Source: an uncultured Fretibacterium sp.
GTDB taxonomy: Bacteria; Synergistota; Synergistia; Synergistales; Aminobacteriaceae
Direction of reading: 5' to 3'
Assembly: GCA_946186205.1 (NCBI GenBank)
Contig: CAMHMH010000006.1
Location: 62,001 to 126,000 of the forward strand
Length of the DNA stretch: 64,000 bases
A program made the translations under genes and the position numbers. The notes beneath the pieces were generated by a model that was given only the letters and a program-made list of their open reading frames with translations, searched no databases and was not told the DNA's origin. Every line of letters starts with the position of its first letter. Position 1 is the stretch's first letter. This document shows positions 60,580 through 64,000 of the stretch, in pieces.

Positions 60580-61595
60580 GCCTTTGTCTTGACATTCGCA
60601 AAAAATTTCCGGGCTTCAGTCTCAATGTCTCGTTTGATGTCGGTGATGAGAGTCTCGCGGTTCTCGGCGCGTCAGGCTCAGGGAAGAGTCTGACTCTCTC
60701 ATGCATCGCGGGTATCGTTAAGCCTGACGAGGGAAGAATCATCATTGACGGCGTTACAGTTTTTGACAGCGTGAAGGGCATCAACATTCCTCCGCAGAGA
60801 AGGCGCACGGGCTTGATGTTTCAGGATTACGCGTTGTTCCCAAATATGACAGTCGAGGAGAATATACGAGTCTCACGGAGGCATTGCGGGAATGAAACGG
60901 ACGAATTAATACGGCGGTTCGGTCTTGAGAGCGTGAGGAATTTATTGCCGTCTCAAATTTCAGGAGGCCAGAAGCAGCGCACAGCATTAGCACGGACTCT
61001 CTTGTCGTGTCCCAAAATCTTAATGCTTGATGAGCCTTTCTCAGCTTTGGACAGCCATTTGCGTTTTCAGACGGAGCGCGAACTCTCAGAAGTCTTCCGG
61101 GAGTTTCACGGGACTGTCATTCTTGTGTCTCACAGCATGGAGGAGTCGTACAGGCTCTGCGGAAAAACAGCGGTGCTTCACGGCGGGCATGTCGAAATTT
61201 CCGGCGCAACGGATGACGTTTTCAGAAGTCCCAAAACAAAACAAGCCGCAATCCTCACAGGCTGCAAGAATATATCACGCTCATTGGGGACTCATGACGG
61301 AAAAATTCACGCTTCCGACTGGGACATAGAGCTTCAATGCCCGGACTATCACGTTGACGCAAAATATATCGGAATAAGATCGCACAAGATTATTCACGGA
61401 GGCGGAGTCAACTCGTTCATGTTCAGAGTCATTCAGGCCGTCGAGAATCCGTTCTCATTCACCGTAATGCTGCTCGCAAAAGAAAACGCAAGCCCGGTAT
61501 TTTGGGAAGCGGATAAAACTTTGTGGCGTGAAATTGAGTCTGACACCGTGAAAATTTCATTTCCGCCCGAAAATTTATTGATGCTGAAGGAGTGA
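60576..61595 (+). CDS. modC: Molybdate ABC transporter ATPase
   Basis: 339 residues. Walker A LGASGSGKSLTLSCIAG, Q-loop MFQDYALFPNM, signature ISGGQKQRTALART and Walker B ILMLDEPFSALD. The last about 110 residues form a MOP-like oxyanion-binding domain (YIGIRSHKIIH). It powers molybdate uptake with ModB. Confidence 0.95.
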   Translation: MSLCLDIRKKFPGFSLNVSFDVGDESLAVLGASGSGKSLTLSCIAGIVKPDEGRIIIDGVTVFDSVKGINIPPQRRRTGLMFQDYALFPNMTVEENIRVSRRHCGNETDELIRRFGLESVRNLLPSQISGGQKQRTALARTLLSCPKILMLDEPFSALDSHLRFQTERELSEVFREFHGTVILVSHSMEESYRLCGKTAVLHGGHVEISGATDDVFRSPKTKQAAILTGCKNISRSLGTHDGKIHASDWDIELQCPDYHVDAKYIGIRSHKIIHGGGVNSFMFRVIQAVENPFSFTVMLLAKENASPVFWEADKTLWREIESDTVKISFPPENLLMLKE

Positions 61596-61601
61596 GAGAT
61601 T

Positions 61602-62783
61602 TTGACTTACGATGAAGCAAGAAATATTGTCGCTGAACATGCAGTCCCCGTATCATCAGAAAAAATATCATTGTCCGAATCAGCCGGGAGAGTCTCAGCA
61701 GAAGACATCACCGCAAGAATCAATGTGCCATCATTTGACCGTTCACCCTATGACGGATTCGCATTCATGGCCGGAGATGTACCAGCAACGTTGCGAGTCA
61801 CGCAGGAGGTTCGAGCAGGAGACGTGCCGCATATGCCGGTTGAGTCAGGAACAGCCGCAAAGATTCTCACGGGCGCAATGATCCCTGAAGGCGCAGACGC
61901 TGTAACGAAATACGAGGACACAGAATACACTGACAGCGAGGTGATAATCACAAAAACTTTCAGGAGTGGTGAAAACATCATCAAAGCTGGCGAGGACGTT
62001 AAAGCCGGAAATGTTTTAGTGAGGAACGGAGATATTATTGACGCAGGCAGGGCAGGACTCATAGCGTCGCAGGGAATCGCAGAAATTAGCGCGTACCGTC
62101 AGCCCGTAATCGGAATATTGTCAACCGGAAATGAAATAATAAGTTTACAATCGGAATTAACAGCGGGGAAAATTTACAACACAAGCCGCTATACATTTGA
62201 GACAGCATTGACTCTCGCAGGGTTTATCCTGGAATTTGTCGGCGTTTCAAGAGATGATGAGAACGAAATAGCCCGAATGATGTCGGAGGCTCTCTCATCG
62301 TGTGATGCCCTTGTTGTTACCGGGGGAGTCTCGGCGGGGGATTATGACCGAATGCCGGAAGCCCTGAAGATTCTTTGCGCTGAAATTCTCGTGCGTGATG
62401 TAGAACTCAAGCCGGGCGGGAAATGCATATATGCCGTGAAAGATAGTAAGCTCATCTGCTGTTTGTCGGGCAATCCTGCTTCAGCACTCACGAATTATTA
62501 CGCGGTCGCATTGCCTGCGCTCAAAAAGTTATCCGGCCTCAAAGACTTTATGCCGCACGAAATTGATATAGCACTCGCGGATTCATTCGGCAAAAAGAGT
62601 CCAATCACACGAATCATTCGCGGGACTCTCGCATTCATTGACGGGAAAATATTTATGCGCGTTCCTTCAGAGCAGGGCAACGGGATTTTGCGTACGATGT
62701 CAGGAGCTAACGTAATGGCAGTGATTCCGGCGGGGAGCGGAAAACTTCAGGCGGGCGAAAAACTGAAAGGATTTCTGATATGA
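61602..62783 (+). CDS. moeA: Molybdopterin molybdenumtransferase
   Basis: 393 residues from a TTG at 61602, with AAGGAG 9 bases upstream. VPSFDRSPYDGFAFMAGD, AKILTGAMIPEGADAVTKYED and VVTGGVSAGDYD are MoeA motifs. It inserts molybdate into adenylated molybdopterin. Its stop overlaps the next gene by 4 bases. Confidence 0.95.
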   Translation: MTYDEARNIVAEHAVPVSSEKISLSESAGRVSAEDITARINVPSFDRSPYDGFAFMAGDVPATLRVTQEVRAGDVPHMPVESGTAAKILTGAMIPEGADAVTKYEDTEYTDSEVIITKTFRSGENIIKAGEDVKAGNVLVRNGDIIDAGRAGLIASQGIAEISAYRQPVIGILSTGNEIISLQSELTAGKIYNTSRYTFETALTLAGFILEFVGVSRDDENEIARMMSEALSSCDALVVTGGVSAGDYDRMPEALKILCAEILVRDVELKPGGKCIYAVKDSKLICCLSGNPASALTNYYAVALPALKKLSGLKDFMPHEIDIALADSFGKKSPITRIIRGTLAFIDGKIFMRVPSEQGNGILRTMSGANVMAVIPAGSGKLQAGEKLKGFLI

Positions 62784-63796
62784 GGAAAGTAAAAACTGAA
62801 AACGCATTAGGACTCGAATTGTGCCACGATGTTACGGCCATGCGCGACGGCTTCAAGGGTGCTGCATTCAAACGCGGCCATGTCATAACGGCGGATGATA
62901 TTCCCGAACTCTTGCGGCTCGGAAAAAAGCACGTGTTCATTTGGGAGTCAGAGTCAGGAGAAATTCACGAGGATGACGCAGCATTGAGACTCGCGGCCAT
63001 GTGCAAAACGGAAGGGACTCACTTCACAGGGCCTTCTGAGGGAAAAATAGTAATGACTGCTGACACTAGCGGATTGTTCACGGTTGACACGGAATTATTG
63101 AGGGCGGTTAATTCTGTTGATGACGTAACAATATCGACACTGCCGAATCATTACCCCGTCAGCAAAAATACACGCCTCGCCTCAATGCGAATCATTCCGC
63201 TTGTTACTCATGAGTCGAATATCATCATGGCCGAAAGACTCTGCGAGGGGAAAAAGCTAATCTCCCTCCATCCCTACAAGCCAATGAAGGCCGGAATAAT
63301 CATAACAGGCTCAGAGATCTATCACGGACTCATTCGCGACAAGTTCGAGGCAGTAGCGCGCAGGAAGCTGGCGAATTATCCGTGCGAAATTCTGGGCGTT
63401 ACTCTCTGCGATGATGACCCCGGAATGCTGAACGATGCAATAACATCATTCATGACTCGAAACGCGGATATTATCATCATGTCCGGCGGAATGTCCGTAG
63501 ACCCTGACGACCTGACACCATCGGCGATCGCTCACACAGGCGCGGAGATTGTCTCATACGGAGTCCCCTCTCAGCCCGGCAACATGACGATGTTAGCATA
63601 CTTGAATGACACGGCGATAATCGGAGTCCCGGGAGCTGCAATAATGATGCCCGTAACGGTGTTTGATGTATTGCTGCCTCAGATTTTCACGGGGATAAAG
63701 TTTACGCGGGATGATTTGATTCGACTCGGCGACGGCGGATTGTGCCAGCTCTGCGCGGAATGCCGTTACCCTGTCTGCACGTTCGGAAGGTATTAG
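62780..63796 (+). CDS. MoeA-like molybdopterin-binding protein with Cys-rich tail
   Basis: 338 residues. The MoaB/Mog domain is visible in [30 protein letters not shown] and [20 protein letters not shown]. The N-terminal part (about 1-150) resembles MoeA domains, and the C-terminus ends with [16 protein letters not shown], likely binding a metal. Proteins of this kind sit near molybdoenzymes in anaerobes; their exact step is unclear. It follows moeA with a 4-base overlap. Confidence 0.85.
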   Translation: MRKVKTENALGLELCHDVTAMRDGFKGAAFKRGHVITADDIPELLRLGKKHVFIWESESGEIHEDDAALRLAAMCKTEGTHFTGPSEGKIVMTADTSGLFTVDTELLRAVNSVDDVTISTLPNHYPVSKNTRLASMRIIPLVTHESNIIMAERLCEGKKLISLHPYKPMKAGIIITGSEIYHGLIRDKFEAVARRKLANYPCEILGVTLCDDDPGMLNDAITSFMTRNADIIIMSGGMSVDPDDLTPSAIAHTGAEIVSYGVPSQPGNMTMLAYLNDTAIIGVPGAAIMMPVTVFDVLLPQIFTGIKFTRDDLIRLGDGGLCQLCAECRYPVCTFGRY

Positions 63797-63797
63797 C

Positions 63798-64000
63798 ATG
63801 AGGGATTCTTACGGGCGCGAGATAACGTATATGCGTGTGTCTGTTACGGACTTGTGCAACTTGCGGTGTCGTTACTGTATGCCGGCTGAAGGTGTCATGA
63901 AGAAGAGTCATGACGACATTATGAGCGGGGAAGAAATTATAGCGGTGATTGAGTCAGCTTCCGAACTCGGTATCAGAAAGATTCGCTTCACGGGGGGAGA
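63798..64000 (+). CDS. moaA: GTP 3',8-cyclase, C-terminus beyond window
   Basis: The first 67 codons are present from the ATG at 63798, which overlaps the preceding gene's end closely (one base gap). The radical SAM motif CNLRCRYC (CxxxCxxC) and the start of KIRFTGG are visible, identifying MoaA, which makes the first molybdopterin intermediate from GTP. Confidence 0.95.
   Translation, partial: MRDSYGREITYMRVSVTDLCNLRCRYCMPAEGVMKKSHDDIMSGEEIIAVIESASELGIRKIRFTGG

Overview
The window looks like a chromosomal stretch of an anaerobic, amino-acid-fermenting diderm bacterium, most consistent with Synergistota (Synergistaceae). The reasons are a TamB/AsmA-type envelope protein, a full glycine/betaine-type reductase with selenocysteine machinery, a molybdoenzyme/Tat locus and only a thin set of sugar genes. 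The taxon is an inference from gene content, since no rRNA, tRNA, insertion sequence or CRISPR array was found.

Layout. 1-5.5 kb: a partial TamB-like gene divergent from topA, then a small Sel1-like membrane protein under a promoter whose -35/-10 spacer is almost entirely a C14 tract. 5.5-11.4 kb (minus): sugar-acid catabolism (GntP permease, IlvD/Edd dehydratase, KDPG aldolase, KDG kinase) with a Vat-type acyltransferase and rsfS. 11.5-20.7 kb: an intergenic repeat array, a lone ArdC-like gene, galK preceded by a RelBE module, and an Mgl galactose ABC transporter with two tandem binding proteins and a CAP-domain protein. 20.8-25 kb: an unknown two-gene unit and a glycosyltransferase operon whose leader carries a TGACT pentanucleotide repeat. 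25-27 kb: an EF-G paralogue.

27.3-42.5 kb is the energy-metabolism core. The minus-strand operon is trxA-grdA-grdC-grdD-DUF3343. The divergent plus-strand operon is grdE-grdB-BCCT transporter-selA-selB-selD-acetolactate decarboxylase-trxB. Three genes (grdA, grdB, selD) are interrupted by in-frame UGA read as selenocysteine, each with a candidate bacterial SECIS hairpin at nearly the same distance. Together they import a betaine-like substrate, reduce it to acetyl phosphate using thioredoxin, and make the selenium cofactor required.

42.5-50.6 kb: two tandem paralogues of unknown function, a short lipoate ligase-like protein, and a tightly overlapping eight-gene minus operon (two TVP38 proteins, a YdjY-like protein, a small membrane protein, a CCG Fe-S protein, an ArsS-type radical SAM protein and two glycosyltransferases). 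This matches the family set named rSAM/selenodomain-associated or arsenosugar, and is the best candidate here for a poorly described pathway.

50.7-64 kb: a transglutaminase-like exported protein, then a long plus-strand molybdenum region. It holds mobB, a TorD-type chaperone, a Tat-exported DMSO-reductase-family subunit, its Fe-S partner, a polyferredoxin, tatA, tatC, mobA, modABC, moeA, a second molybdopterin-binding protein and the start of moaA. Two noncoding leaders upstream of the enzyme and of modA look structured and share a short motif.
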